From: a bacterium | GTDB lineage: Bacteria > Chloroflexota > Dormibacteria > UBA8260 > Bog-877 | Direction of reading: 5' to 3' | DNA length: 6,100 nt | Assembly (NCBI GenBank): GCA_021817025.1 | Contig: JAKAWF010000222.1 | Location: 1-6,100 of the forward strand | Part shown: piece after piece, positions 1-5,955 of the stretch | How the letters are laid out: each line of letters opens with the position of its first letter | How positions within the stretch are numbered: position 1 is the stretch's first letter | Notes under the pieces: model-generated | Database searches by the model: none | What the model was told of the DNA's origin: nothing | The model's input: the letters and a program-made list of their open reading frames with translations, nothing else | Made by a program: the position numbers and the translations under genes

Positions 1-1
1 C

Positions 2-298
2 CGCGCCTATCTGGACTTCTACTACCGCAACGCCTACACCGTGGTGGAGATGGAGAGCGGACCCTACCTGGGGGCGGTGTACGAGGCCGGGGACAGCTCC
101 CGCTACCCGACCGGCGAGCAGGTGGACCTGACCCGCCCGGCGATGGACGTCGGCATCATCCACTACGCCTCGGACACCCCCTACACCCAGGCGAGGACCC
201 TGGGCGCCAGGGGACTCCGGTTCGAGGGTATGGAGGCCACCTACGCGGGCGCGCTGGCGATCGCGCACCGTGTGCTGCAGCGGGCGGAGGTGCTTTGA
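2..298 (+). CDS. C-terminal part of a conserved protein with phosphorylase-like features (5' end outside window)
   Basis: The frame is open from the left edge and ends at TGA 296-298, giving the last 98 residues of a larger protein. Visible blocks are VVEMESGPYLGAVYE, GIIHYASDTPY and LGARGLRFEGMEATYAGALA. The VVEMES block resembles the Met-Glu ribose-binding segment of nucleoside phosphorylases, and ASDTP resembles the Asp segment that follows it there. I also associate these blocks with an uncharacterised family (possibly DUF6909), but only from memory. The assignment is an inference because the N-terminal half, including any glycine-rich phosphate site, is missing. The next gene begins one base after this stop and its ribosome binding site lies inside this frame, so the two are almost certainly co-transcribed. 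I am confident it is coding and unsure of its function. Confidence 0.75.
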   Translation, partial: RAYLDFYYRNAYTVVEMESGPYLGAVYEAGDSSRYPTGEQVDLTRPAMDVGIIHYASDTPYTQARTLGARGLRFEGMEATYAGALAIAHRVLQRAEVL

Positions 299-299
299 G

Positions 300-617
300 A
301 TGGTCGAGTTGAGCCGTGAGCGCTGCCAGCCGGGGGCGCCGGCCCTCTCCGTGGGGGAGGCCTCAGAGCTGCTGAGAGGCCTCAGCACCGAATGGCGTTC
401 CGAGGAGGGGCGGCTGCGGCGGGACTACCGGCTGCGAGGGTTCGGGGAACCGGTGGCGCTGGCGGTCCGCATAGCTCTTCTGGCGGAACGGGAGGACCAT
501 CACCCCGAGCTGCGACTGGGGTACGGCCACCTGGACGTGGAGCTCACGACGCACTCCGCCGGTGGACTCTCTCGCAACGACTTCATCCTGGCGGCCAAGA
601 TCGACCAGCTGGGCTGA
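300..617 (+). CDS. 4a-hydroxytetrahydrobiopterin dehydratase (pterin-4a-carbinolamine dehydratase, PCD/DCoH family)
   Basis: This 105-residue cytosolic protein has the normal size for the family, which dehydrates 4a-hydroxytetrahydropterin after aromatic amino acid hydroxylation and so recycles the pterin cofactor. The signature is clear: EDHHPEL at residues 65-71 (H67 and H68, then P69), TTHSAGGLSRND at 83-94 with the third conserved histidine H85 and D94, and the usual LAAKID ending. I chose ATG 300 over an in-frame GTG at 270: the earlier start lies deep in the preceding gene, whereas ATG 300 has GGAGG at 286-290 with a 9-base spacer. It follows the preceding stop by one base. No pterin-dependent hydroxylase is visible here, so the physiological partner is unknown; some family members act in molybdopterin contexts or as moonlighting proteins. 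Catalytic residues look intact. Confidence 0.93.
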   Translation: MVELSRERCQPGAPALSVGEASELLRGLSTEWRSEEGRLRRDYRLRGFGEPVALAVRIALLAEREDHHPELRLGYGHLDVELTTHSAGGLSRNDFILAAKIDQLG

Positions 618-647
618 GGAAGTACCGAACACTCATTTCGGCTGGTC
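603..647. other. inverted repeat at the convergent gene ends
   Basis: GACCAGC (603-609) and GCTGGTC (641-647) form a perfect 7-bp inverted repeat around both converging stop codons, with a nested CCGAA/TTCGG pair at 625-629 and 637-641. No T-run follows on either strand, so this is at most a weak transcript-end structure. Confidence 0.3.
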
Positions 648-1013
648 ATCGGCCTCGGGGGTGCTGGATCCGAGCAGCCTCGCCCTCCCCTCGTCGGGAG
701 CGAACACCAGGCCGCAATCCGGGCACTGCAGCTCGAGGTCGGCCTCCACCCCGGACGGAGCCACCAGCGTGACACCACATCCTGGGCAGGTCAGCTCCTC
801 CTCGAGTGGCGCGGGCGCCTGGCGCCGCAGGGCCCGCTCCGCCGCGGCCAGATCCACCGCCACGGCACCGCACATGGCGCAGGAGAAGGTCGCCACCTCC
901 GTCTCGTGTCGGAGGCAGTGGCCGGCCGAGTCGACCAGCACCCTGCCGCCCAGCAATTCGAAGGCACTCCCGGGACAGGAGTTGGGGCAGACGAGGTGGC
1001 GTGCCTCAGCCAT
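633..1013 (-). CDS. small zinc-ribbon-like cysteine-rich protein
   Basis: This 126-residue protein was not recognised as a named family. It has nine cysteines in paired arrangement: CPNSC at 9-13, C33 near H32 and H36, CAMC at 45-48, CPGC at 76-79 and CPDC at 97-100. The last two pairs, about 18 residues apart, look like a classic zinc ribbon; the first group may form a second metal site. The tail from about residue 105 is acidic and probably flexible. There is no signal peptide or membrane segment. The start is ATG 1013, because a GGGGAGGG Shine-Dalgarno stretch precedes it and overlaps the end of dus; a longer in-frame version from 1178 would lie inside dus. Its start is 5 bp after the dus stop, so it is translated from the dus transcript. 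A role in RNA or nucleic-acid binding would fit the neighbour but is only inference. Confidence 0.8.
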   Translation of the reverse strand: MAEARHLVCPNSCPGSAFELLGGRVLVDSAGHCLRHETEVATFSCAMCGAVAVDLAAAERALRRQAPAPLEEELTCPGCGVTLVAPSGVEADLELQCPDCGLVFAPDEGRARLLGSSTPEADDQPK

Positions 1014-1018
1014 CCCCG

Positions 1019-2062
1019 TCAGCCCTCCCCAGAGCTGAACTCGGGCCGGTGCCATCCCTGGGGACCCTCTCCGGCCGCCAGGATCGCCTCGTACATCTCG
1101 TCGAGGTCCTCGGCCCTCTCCAGATCGGCCACCCGGGCCCGCAGCCGGGCCGCGCCGGCGCAGCCCTTGATGGCCCACACCACGAATTTGCGCGCCAGCC
1201 GCACCCCGCGCCGCTCCCCGTGGAACACCACCATCCGGTTCCAGTGCTCCCTGGCCAGCTTGAGCCGCTCCTGAAAAGTGGGGTCGGCCCCCGGGTCTCC
1301 CTGGCGGAGCTGGGCAACGGTCTGCCGCAGCAGGTGCCAGTCACCCATCATCCCCCGGGCGATCACCACCCCGTCCACCACCCCAGCCCGGATCCGGCGC
1401 TCCACCTCACGGGGGTCGCGAACGTCCCCGGAACCGAGGACCGGGATGGCCCGCACCGCCTCCTTGACGCGGGCTATCTGCTCCCAGTCGGCGAATCCCG
1501 TGTATCGCTGGCAGCGGGTGCGACCATGAACCGTGACCGCGGCCACCCCCACGGACTCCAGGGCCCGGGCCAGCTCCGGAGCGTTGATGGTGTCGTGATC
1601 CCATCCCAGGCGCATCTTGGCGGTCACCGGGACCGGCACCGCCGAGACCATCGCCCCCAGCACCTCCGCGGTGCGATCGATCTCGCGTGCCAAGGCCGCT
1701 CCGGAGCCGAGGCGGACCACCTTGGGTACGGGACAACCGAGGTTCACATCGACGATGTCGGCCCCCATGGCGACGCAGATCTGAGCGGCATCCGCCATCA
1801 TCTGCGGGTCGTTGCCCACCAGCTGCGCCGCCACCGGGTGTTCGTCCGGAGCCAGGTCCAGGACCCGCTCCAGACTGTCCTCGGGCGCGCGCACCAGGGC
1901 GGCGGCCGCGGTCATCTCGCTGCAGGTGAGGCCAGCCCCCAACTCCCGAGCCATGGACCGGAAGGGACGGTCGGTGATCCCGGCCATGGGGGCTATGAAG
2001 ATCGGATTGGCTAGCTCCACGCAGCCGATGCGGAGGGAGCTGGCGCTGAGCGTTGCGGGCAA
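1019..2062 (-). CDS. dus: tRNA-dihydrouridine synthase, DusB-type
   Basis: This 347-residue FMN-dependent enzyme reduces specific uridines in the tRNA D-loop to dihydrouridine using NADPH. The N-terminal TIM barrel shows APMAGITD at 24-31, the catalytic cysteine C110 in NLGCPVPKVV (107-116), GSGAAL at 119-124, K149 in the TAKMRLGWD block, H179 in VHGRTR, and phosphate-binding GSGDV (210-214) and ARGMMG (235-240). A helical C-terminal domain follows from about residue 260, so length and layout are those of the DusB/NifR3 branch. The start is TTG 2062: AAGGA lies at 2076-2072 with a 9-base spacer, no alternative ATG precedes the APMAG motif, and the first residues match the family start. The zinc-ribbon gene follows after 5 bp. 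The gene is divergent from coaX. I see no missing key residue. Confidence 0.95.
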   Translation of the reverse strand: MPATLSASSLRIGCVELANPIFIAPMAGITDRPFRSMARELGAGLTCSEMTAAAALVRAPEDSLERVLDLAPDEHPVAAQLVGNDPQMMADAAQICVAMGADIVDVNLGCPVPKVVRLGSGAALAREIDRTAEVLGAMVSAVPVPVTAKMRLGWDHDTINAPELARALESVGVAAVTVHGRTRCQRYTGFADWEQIARVKEAVRAIPVLGSGDVRDPREVERRIRAGVVDGVVIARGMMGDWHLLRQTVAQLRQGDPGADPTFQERLKLAREHWNRMVVFHGERRGVRLARKFVVWAIKGCAGAARLRARVADLERAEDLDEMYEAILAAGEGPQGWHRPEFSSGEG

Positions 2063-2166
2063 GACACACCGTCCTTGGGGTTTACTCTCTGCGGTCAGTA
2101 TCTCCCACCCGCGACCCGGCTATAGTCCGGCTTGGCCGGACCGGCCCGATCTGAGGAGGGATCTTG
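2063..2166. promoter_or_regulatory. divergent dus/coaX intergenic region with candidate coaX promoter
   Basis: This gap must hold promoters for both dus (leftward) and coaX (rightward). On the plus strand TATAGT at 2121-2126 is a good -10 candidate, placing a start near 2133; no convincing -35 box lies at the usual distance. A perfect 7-bp inverted repeat follows (GTCCGGC 2125-2131, TTG loop, GCCGGAC 2135-2141), overlapping the -10 box and probable transcription start, where it could be an operator or a leader hairpin. The coaX Shine-Dalgarno AGGAGG is at 2154-2159. For dus, AAGGA at 2076-2072 is the ribosome binding site; I could not identify its promoter. Confidence 0.45.
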
Positions 2167-2931
2167 GTGCTGCTGGCGCTGGACGCGGGCAACTCCAACC
2201 TTACGGTGGGGGTATTCGAGGGGGACCTGCTCCTCGCCCACGGGCGTTTCGCCACCCACCGGGATGCCACCCCGGACGAGCTCGGGGGCCAGCTGCTGCA
2301 GCTGCTTGCCCACCGGGGCATCGCACCTGAATTCCGCCAAGTAGCGATCAGCTGCGTGGTCCCTCCCCTGAACCAACCTCTGCGGGAGGCCAGCCGGGAG
2401 TACTTCCGCCGCGAGCCGCTCTTGGTCGGGCCCGGGACCATCACCGGGATGCGGGTCAACTACGACCCGCCCCGCGACGTGGGTGCGGACCGGATCGCCA
2501 CCGCCGTGGGTGTGCGCCACCGCTACGGGGCCCCGGCGATCATGGTCAGCTTCGGCACGGCCACCGTGTTCGATGCCGTCGGTCCAGACGGGGACTATCT
2601 GGGGGGGGCGATCGCGCCGGGTTTGCAGATGTCGGTGGATGCGCTGTTCGCGCGGGCGGCAAGGCTCCCTCGCGTCGACCTGGTGACTCCCGACCGGGTG
2701 CTGGGAACCAACACCGTCTCCTCCATGCAATCGGGAATCATGTTCGGGGCCGCAGCCCAGGCGGAGGGGCTGCTGCGGCGGATCCGGGCTGAGCTTGGGA
2801 CACCGGCCCAGGTCGTCGCCACCGGGGGGCTGGCCGAGCTTGTCGGCCCCATGGTGGACGGCGTAGACGTGATCGACCCCTTGGTGCTCCTGGAGGGGCT
2901 GCGGGTGCTGGCGGAGCTCAATCCCCAGTAG
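2167..2931 (+). CDS. coaX: type III pantothenate kinase (CoaX), with a substituted catalytic-motif residue
   Basis: This 254-residue cytosolic enzyme belongs to the family that phosphorylates pantothenate with ATP, the first committed step of coenzyme A synthesis. ASKHA-fold motifs appear in order: DAGNSN at 6-11 (phosphate 1), GADR at 106-109, SFGTATVFD at 128-136 (phosphate 2), GGAIAPG at 146-152, LPRV at 167-170, NTVSSMQSG at 182-190 and ATGGLA at 218-223. GTG 2167 is preferred over TTG 2164 because AGGAGG (2154-2159) then has a 7-base spacer and the protein begins MLLALD as in homologues. The family normally has Asp at the first position of DxGTATT, assigned as the catalytic base in studied enzymes; here it is S128 (codon AGC), and the second Thr of the pair is V134. 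The rest is intact and full length. It may be an active variant or a diverged paralogue. Confidence 0.92.
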   Translation: MLLALDAGNSNLTVGVFEGDLLLAHGRFATHRDATPDELGGQLLQLLAHRGIAPEFRQVAISCVVPPLNQPLREASREYFRREPLLVGPGTITGMRVNYDPPRDVGADRIATAVGVRHRYGAPAIMVSFGTATVFDAVGPDGDYLGGAIAPGLQMSVDALFARAARLPRVDLVTPDRVLGTNTVSSMQSGIMFGAAAQAEGLLRRIRAELGTPAQVVATGGLAELVGPMVDGVDVIDPLVLLEGLRVLAELNPQ

Positions 2932-2934
2932 GGC

Positions 2935-2966
2935 AAAAAAAAGGGCGCCCCCCGAAAGGGACGCCC
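2935..2966 (-). terminator. rho-independent terminator for leftward transcripts
   Basis: Read on the minus strand, bases 2966-2943 form a 9-bp stem (GGGCGTCCC pairing with GGGCGCCC-type bases, including one U-G wobble at 2961/2948) with loop TTTCGG, followed directly by eight T (2942-2935). On the plus strand the same position is a C-A mismatch and no T-run follows, so the structure is built for leftward transcripts. It lies 3 bp past the coaX stop and about 215 bp beyond the methyltransferase stop, and would keep methyltransferase transcripts from running antisense into coaX. Confidence 0.8.
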
Positions 2967-3181
2967 CGAGAGGGGGGGGCGACATGAATCCGGGGACCTG
3001 CCCCGGGGCACGCGGTTAGCCTACCACCACCCACCCCGAGGGGCAAATTGCGAACTGGTGAAGGTCTCGCTACAGACTCGTGCGATCGGCGTCACTCGAG
3101 GCGGCGTCACCAGATTCCCCAACTCGTCTCCACGAGCAGGCGGGCCGAAGAGGATCTGCAGCCCCGCACAGCCCACCGGAG
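2967..3181. other. gene-free spacer between the terminator and the methyltransferase
   Basis: No convincing gene lies in this 215-bp stretch. It holds a G8 run (2972-2979), a GC hairpin CCGGGG/CCCCGG (2990-2995 and 3001-3006, 5-base loop) without a T-run, and a direct repeat CGGCGTCAC at 3087-3095 and 3102-3110. It is probably the 3' untranslated region of the methyltransferase transcript. A small 69-codon minus-strand frame overlaps it but looks like a shadow of the methyltransferase end. No tRNA signature was seen. Confidence 0.5.
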
Positions 3182-3979
3182 CTAGCTCTTCTGGGCGAGC
3201 AGCGAGTAGCTGAGGGGTAGCCGGGGCCAACCGGGAGGCAGCCTCCAGACACCAGGCTCCGCTGGCACCAGCTGCGGAAAGCGGGCAAAGAAGATCTCGC
3301 TGCGCTCCCGGAGAAGCCGAATCTCCAGCCCCGCCTGCGCCAAACAGCTCACCACCTCCCCGAGAGGGTGGACCATCTCATGGGTCCGATTGCTCTCGGT
3401 GACTGCCTCCGGGACCGCGTAGTCCCCCGGTTCATCCCACGACGTGGCCTCAGGGTCGACGTAGTCCAGCTCGAAGTCCGGAGTCTCCCCCATGCAATCG
3501 ATGAGCGGATGGGACTCCACCAGATAGAGGAGCCCACCCGGTCGCAGCAGGCGGTTCACGACCTCGGCCCAGGAGCTCAAGTCGGGCAGCCAGGGGAGCG
3601 CCCCCTTCCCGGTATAGACGATGTCGAACCGCCGCTTCAGGGCGGAGGGCGCGTCCGCCACGCTGGACAAGGTGAACTGGGCTGTGACGCCGTCCTCCTC
3701 GGCCAACCGGCGGGCGGCGGCAACCGCCCTCGGAGAGTAGTCGAGGCCCGTGACCCGGGCTCCGAGCCGGGCCCAGGAGATGCTGTCCAGCCCGACGTGA
3801 CATTGCAGGTGGAGGAACTCCTTGCCCTCTACCTCTCCCAGCTCCTCCAGCTCGTACGGGAAGAGCGAGCTGCGCCCGGCCCGAAAGGAGGGCAGGTCGT
3901 ATAAATCGGAGCCCAGATGGAGGTCGACCCGCTCCTCCCACCAGGCGAGGTTGTCTCGATCCCAGCTCTCGTCGACCAT
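3182..3979 (-). CDS. class I SAM-dependent methyltransferase
   Basis: This 265-residue soluble protein has a Rossmann-like methyltransferase domain at about residues 50-160. Motif I is LHLQCHVGLDSISWARLGA (56-74), D80 in VTGLDYS is the expected acidic residue binding the SAM ribose, IVYTGKGALPWLPDL (120-134) is the motif IV region, and LLRPGGLLYLVESHPL (144-159) is the post-IV strand. The LQCHxGLDxxSWARLGA variant belongs to a common uncharacterised bacterial group whose N-terminus (here WWEERVDLHLGSDLYDL) carries Trp and acidic residues. The substrate cannot be read from sequence. I start it at ATG 3979: an in-frame extension to 4255 would run into the IS and its residues look non-native. 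AGGATGG upstream is a weak Shine-Dalgarno. An open frame ends 11 bp upstream at TAG 3993-3991, suggesting an original operon partner now split by the IS. Confidence 0.88.
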   Translation of the reverse strand: MVDESWDRDNLAWWEERVDLHLGSDLYDLPSFRAGRSSLFPYELEELGEVEGKEFLHLQCHVGLDSISWARLGARVTGLDYSPRAVAAARRLAEEDGVTAQFTLSSVADAPSALKRRFDIVYTGKGALPWLPDLSSWAEVVNRLLRPGGLLYLVESHPLIDCMGETPDFELDYVDPEATSWDEPGDYAVPEAVTESNRTHEMVHPLGEVVSCLAQAGLEIRLLRERSEIFFARFPQLVPAEPGVWRLPPGWPRLPLSYSLLAQKS

Positions 3980-3990
3980 GACCGGCCATC

Positions 3991-4126
3991 CTACCCGGGC
4001 CGAGAGGGCCCGATTTTGGCGCCACGGCGGGTGAGGTCCAGCCTGAGGGGAGAGCGAGGCTCGGCCCCACCCACGCAGCCATCTGGCCGGACCGCGACCC
4101 AGGGCAGATCGCCGCCCGGCACCAAG
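3991..4126 (-). pseudogene. 3' fragment of a gene interrupted by the IS
   Basis: If the IS and one 9-bp target copy are removed, bases 6100-6015 join 4126-3991 in one open minus-strand frame of 73 codons ending at TAG 3993-3991, 11 bp before the methyltransferase ATG. This fragment supplies about the last 45 codons (LVPGGDLPWVAVRPDG and onward). By hand count about 78% of its third positions are G or C, compatible with coding in this genome. I do not recognise the protein. Chance openness is possible because GC-rich DNA has few stops, so this is a supported guess rather than a certain pseudogene. Confidence 0.4.
4118..4126 (+). repeat. target-site duplication, left copy
   Basis: GGCACCAAG here is repeated directly at 6006-6014, immediately outside the opposite end of the element. 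The identity extends to 13 bp (4115-4127 and 6003-6015), but the extra CCC and G are also the outermost bases of the inverted repeats. The 9-bp reading gives both ends a terminal GGG and agrees with the roughly 8-9 bp duplications I recall for the ISKra4 family. Confidence 0.75.
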
Positions 4127-4148
4127 GGGCGTGCGACAGATTTGTGGG
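4127..4148 (+). repeat. terminal inverted repeat, left (transposase 3' side)
   Basis: GGGCGTGCGACAGATTTGTG is the start of this end. GGG(C/T)GTGCGACA is shared with the right end, and TGTGGG at 4143-4148 matches again with one gap. Confidence 0.75.
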
Positions 4149-4157
4149 TAGATAGGG

Positions 4158-5528
4158 TCAGGCAACGGTGGTCTGTAAGGGGAGCCACTTCCAGACTTCC
4201 TCCCAGCGGTGGCTGGATGCCTGGCAGCGAAGAGTGACGATGGCGGCGGCGCCACGCACGGACCAACGCATTCCCGAGAGTTTCATGCGCTGAGCCACCA
4301 CGGCACGACATCCTGCCTCCACTGCCCCGGAGCCGACGAACAGGCCCATCTCCCGGAAGTGGGCATAACGCATCCGCAAACGGTTGGTCTCGAAGTAACC
4401 CAGCGCTTTGTCGACTCCCTCCATCTGAGTGTCCGGGCCGTGCAGACGGCGAGCCGCAGCCAGCAACTTCTCAACCTCGCCGCCGTCCAGTTCGGCGAGG
4501 CGCGCTGCCAGCCAGAGGCGTGACTCATCGGTGGGCAGGGGAAAGGCCAGACGGGCCAGGTCGTACAGATGCTCCCGGCTGTGGAACAGGTCAACGACTT
4601 GAATCGCGCTGGGGAAATGCTCGCCGGCGAGGTTCCAGATCCAGGGTGCGCCATCCCCCAGCGCGATCACCTGCTCCGCACGGCTGAGGCCTCGCCCCTG
4701 GGCCTCAGAGTAGACCAAGCCTCCGAAGCCGGCGGCGGTATCCATGGTCGCGACGTAGCTGGAGGAGAGGGGATCTCGAACCGGATGGCCCTTCTCATCC
4801 AGAGTCGTCTGGGTGAAGAGACACCCCAGCTTGACCTCCCGAGTGTGAGCTCGGCCATCGGCTGACTTGCCAGGGTGCCCCACGGTGTCGGCAGGCACGG
4901 CGGGAACCCCGGTGCCGTCCATGGCCACGTATAGCTTGGGGATTGGTGCGGAGCCGAGCAGAGGGATCACCTTGCCCGCGAGCACCGCCTGGGCCTGCTC
5001 CTCGATGGCGGTCTGGATCCTGGCTCCGTCAACTTCGGAGCTGCGCTCCACGCGCTTGCTGGTGAGATGGACTCCGGCCAATTCTTCGAGGTCCCGACTG
5101 CCCTGGCCGAAGGGCTCCTGGCTGCCCACTCTGGCCACCATCCGCCGCAACCCGGGACTGAGCGAGCCGTCGGCCACTCCCAGTTCCTCGTCCCTGGGGA
5201 AGCGTCCGTGGCCGCACTCCTGACAGTGGTAGTAGGCCCGGCGGAGGCGGACGGGCCCGAGGACGGTGTCGATGGTCTTGGCCCGATAGTCGCAGAACTC
5301 TGCCAGATGGCCCGCGCCACAGTCGACCCGGGTGCCACGATGCCCTAAGTCGAGCTCGAGCAGCCCCTCCAGCAGGCTGCCTCCAAGCCTGGTCGCAGCG
5401 GTGCGAATCGCCAGCTCGACGGTCTCCAGTCCTTTCCCCGAGGGATCGCTGAGCTGGCTGGCGGCCAGCTGGCTGAGCCGCTCTACCTCGGCGGAGAACT
5501 CCGCTTGGAGCTCTGCGAAGAGCCCCTT
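4158..5528 (-). CDS. ISKra4-family DDE transposase (orfB, expressed by a probable -1 frameshift)
   Basis: From AAG 5528-5526 this frame encodes 456 residues to TGA 4160-4158. In order: a helical N-terminal part, a possible metal site HCQECGH at residues 101-107 after the LGPVRLRRAYY strand, LSPGLRRMVARVGS and the SRDLEELAGVHLTSKRVER helix-turn region typical of the family, then the DDE core: D204 in YVAMDGTGVP, D292 in IALGDGAPWIWNLAGEHFP, and E404 in GSGAVEAGCRAVV, with MKLSGMRWSVRGA following. VDLFHSREHLYDLA and YFETNRLRMRYAHFREMGL are further family blocks. The frame is open only from 5582 and has no ATG, GTG or TTG before GTG 5177. That start would lose the metal site and 117 residues. 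Expression therefore probably requires slippage from the upstream ORF at A7 (5533-5527), giving a fusion of about 584-594 residues. Catalytic residues look intact. Confidence 0.88.
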   Translation of the reverse strand, partial: KGLFAELQAEFSAEVERLSQLAASQLSDPSGKGLETVELAIRTAATRLGGSLLEGLLELDLGHRGTRVDCGAGHLAEFCDYRAKTIDTVLGPVRLRRAYYHCQECGHGRFPRDEELGVADGSLSPGLRRMVARVGSQEPFGQGSRDLEELAGVHLTSKRVERSSEVDGARIQTAIEEQAQAVLAGKVIPLLGSAPIPKLYVAMDGTGVPAVPADTVGHPGKSADGRAHTREVKLGCLFTQTTLDEKGHPVRDPLSSSYVATMDTAAGFGGLVYSEAQGRGLSRAEQVIALGDGAPWIWNLAGEHFPSAIQVVDLFHSREHLYDLARLAFPLPTDESRLWLAARLAELDGGEVEKLLAAARRLHGPDTQMEGVDKALGYFETNRLRMRYAHFREMGLFVGSGAVEAGCRAVVAQRMKLSGMRWSVRGAAAIVTLRCQASSHRWEEVWKWLPLQTTVA

Positions 5529-5941
5529 TTTTTGGACCCCTCCTGGGGCGGGGTCCCGGCCAGTGCCGAGACTGGCCGAGCGTCACAGATCTTCTCGTTG
5601 ACTTCCACAATCTGGTCAACCACCGCCTTGAACTGCTTGTAGCGGGCCACCTCCTGCTGCACCTTGGCCAGAGTGGGTCCATCTGGGACCGCTCGGGTGA
5701 CGGTCTTGCCGTCCACCGAATTGGTCAAGAGGCTGATGGGCCCGTGTCCAGGATGGTCAGGGTCGGAGCAGGCGCAATAGGTCTTTCCACAGCGCCGATA
5801 GGTGCTGACCAGGCTGCCTCGCCGGAAGTCACCCACACTGGCCAGCTGCCCGTGCAACCTGGTCCTCTGGGTCTCGAGCCCCGCCAGATCTCGGTCCTCG
5901 GAATTGGTCACGGTGAGCTGCCCCCATACTGTAAGCGACAA
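5483..5941 (-). CDS. DUF6788-like first ORF of the IS (orfA)
   Basis: This ORF of up to 152 residues ends at TAG 5485-5483. It has a helical N-terminus, RGSLVSTYRRCGKTYCACSD with cysteines C51, C56 and C58 plus H63 and H66 (a likely small metal site), a GHGPISLLTNSVDGKT strand block, and a helix-rich segment (VARYKQFKAVVDQIVEVNEKI). This is the pattern I know from DUF6788 proteins found next to ISKra4-type transposases. The residues after A7 (RGSSQSSKRSSPPR) are low complexity and probably only the out-of-frame tail. Two starts are possible: TTG 5941, at the predicted transcription start and with no Shine-Dalgarno, or GTG 5911, preceded by GGGGG (5925-5921) with a 9-base spacer, giving 142 residues. 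I lean to GTG 5911. An in-frame TAA at 5947-5945 blocks any longer form. Confidence 0.8.
   Translation of the reverse strand: MSLTVWGQLTVTNSEDRDLAGLETQRTRLHGQLASVGDFRRGSLVSTYRRCGKTYCACSDPDHPGHGPISLLTNSVDGKTVTRAVPDGPTLAKVQQEVARYKQFKAVVDQIVEVNEKICDARPVSALAGTPPQEGSKKRGSSQSSKRSSPPR
5526..5536 (-). promoter_or_regulatory. A7 slippery site between orfA and orfB
   Basis: On the minus strand the orfA frame reads TCC AAA AAA AGG across seven A (5533-5527). Slipping one base back lets the second Lys codon re-pair perfectly (AAA 5531-5529) and continue as AAG GGG in the transposase frame. RNA polymerase slippage adding one A would have the same effect. The overlap of the two frames is 5582-5483, and the run lies inside it. 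Confidence 0.7.
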
Positions 5942-5955
5942 CGCTTACAGTATGG
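5924..5955. repeat. 14-bp perfect palindrome with 4-base centre
   Basis: CCATACTGTAAGCG (5924-5937) and CGCTTACAGTATGG (5942-5955) are exact reverse complements around ACAA. The repeat covers the candidate -10 box, the predicted transcription start and one possible start codon of orfA, and reaches the first two bases of the GGGGG ribosome binding site of GTG 5911. It may be an operator, or a hairpin formed only in transcripts entering from outside the element. Confidence 0.85.

Noticed and set aside
806..2014. 402-codon plus-strand open frame opposite dus
   Set aside because: It is fully antisense to a clear DusB gene, is rich in Pro, His and Arg with no motif, and is typical of the stop-poor antisense frame of GC-rich genes.
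2095..2985. 296-codon minus-strand frame opposite coaX
   Set aside because: It is antisense to well-conserved coaX, has low-complexity composition and crosses the terminator.
2967..3060. Possible tRNA or small RNA near GGTTAGCCTACCACCA
   Set aside because: No T-loop consensus or cloverleaf could be built on either strand; the CCACCA-like string alone is not evidence.
3087..3110. Two CGGCGTCAC copies as a repeat array or regulator site
   Set aside because: There are only two short copies, not near a gene start, and chance is plausible in GC-rich DNA.
3021..3230. 69-codon minus-strand ORF after the methyltransferase
   Set aside because: It overlaps the methyltransferase end in another frame, with no ribosome binding site or recognisable motif.
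3182..4255. Methyltransferase extended to 357 residues
   Set aside because: The extra 92 residues cross the IS boundary and are antisense or out of frame to the transposase end. Family proteins begin near MVDESW.
4158..5177. Stand-alone 339-residue transposase from GTG 5177
   Set aside because: The conserved frame continues 117 codons upstream without a stop and includes the HCQECGH site, so this start would give a truncated product. No good ribosome binding site was seen.
5029..5682. 217-codon minus-strand frame within the IS
   Set aside because: It is Arg, Pro and Gly rich and lies in the third frame over orfA and orfB, with no family blocks; it is a shadow.
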